From assembly GCA_009777685.1 (NCBI GenBank), contig WRLJ01000139.1, forward strand, positions 1 through 5,190: DNA of 5,190 nt. The letters run 5' to 3'. Made by a program: the position numbers and the translations under genes. The notes beneath the pieces were generated by a model. That model was not told the DNA's origin. It saw only the letters and a program-made list of their open reading frames with translations, and did not search any database. Positions 5,096 to 5,190 of this stretch are shown one piece after another; position 1 is the stretch's first letter, and the number at the start of each line of letters is the position of its first letter. Source of the DNA: Oscillospiraceae bacterium. Its GTDB lineage: Bacteria > Bacillota > Clostridia > Oscillospirales > UBA929.

Positions 5096-5190
5096 GTTGG
5101 TTTGGGTGGTGTTCAGGCATTCCCGGGGGAGGTCTCCCCCGGAGCCCCCCACTGGGGGCGTGCCGCCCCCAGCCCCCCTGCCGATTCATA
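5096..5190. repeat. GC-rich double-hairpin intergenic repeat, right copy
   Basis: This is the second copy of the repeat at 1-94, in the same orientation, with five mismatches over the 88 aligned bases. Both stems are conserved: CCGGGGG (5123-5129) / CCCCCGG (5136-5142) and CTGGGGGC (5152-5159) / GCCCCCAG (5165-5172). The differences at 5135 and 5144 fall in the first loop and just outside the stems, so pairing is preserved. The window ends inside or just after the repeat. Confidence 0.85.

Noticed and set aside
4071..5189. Long minus-strand open frame opposite the FMN subunit
   Set aside because: Its composition is that of a GC-rich antisense shadow (His, Asp, Arg and Gly rich), with no motif, and it runs through the repeat region.

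Overview
The window looks like a piece of chromosome from a GC-rich, endospore-forming member of the Firmicutes, most likely a clostridial anaerobe of the Oscillospiraceae/Ruminococcaceae kind. The spoIIGA-sigE pair occurs only in endospore formers. The split, ferredoxin-fused 'archaeal-type' glutamate synthase is common in anaerobic Clostridia. The GC-rich palindromic intergenic repeats suggest a gut-type clostridial genome. The taxonomic guess is inference.

Layout. Bases 1-438 hold no gene: a GC-rich double-hairpin repeat (1-94), an unassigned stretch with a long pyrimidine tract (95-262), and a MITE-like element with 14-bp perfect inverted ends and nested palindromes (263-380). On the minus strand follows the spoIIG operon, spoIIGA (2057 to 1182) then sigE (1167 to 439). 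It has a perfect TATAAT box and a perfect Spo0A box (TGTCGAA) upstream of spoIIGA. Bases 2058-2355 are a divergent control region. On the plus strand a near-consensus sigma-A promoter (TTGACA, 17 bp, TATACT) opens a transcript whose ~117-nt leader can fold into one long hairpin. It then encodes a class-II glutamine amidotransferase (2356-3456) and, overlapping it, a ferredoxin-type FMN glutamate synthase (3447-4952). Bases 4953-5190 are intergenic repeats: a 16-nt direct repeat in two copies, a palindrome related to the left one, and a second copy of the GC-rich double hairpin.

How the genes work together. SpoIIGA is the membrane protease that removes the pro-sequence of SigE in the mother cell after asymmetric division. 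SigE then drives early mother-cell sporulation genes. In the other operon, the amidotransferase would release ammonia from glutamine, and the FMN/Fe-S protein would use it to make glutamate from 2-oxoglutarate. The two operons share a control region but have no obvious direct functional link, apart from the general link between nitrogen status and sporulation.

What stands out: the structured leader ahead of the glutamate synthase operon, a ~94%-identical direct repeat at both window edges exactly 5,095 bp apart, the composite inverted-repeat element after sigE, the absence of sigG after sigE, and the absence of a GXGXG-domain gene directly after the FMN subunit. I found no clearly new defence or mobile system. 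The most promising undescribed element is the leader RNA.
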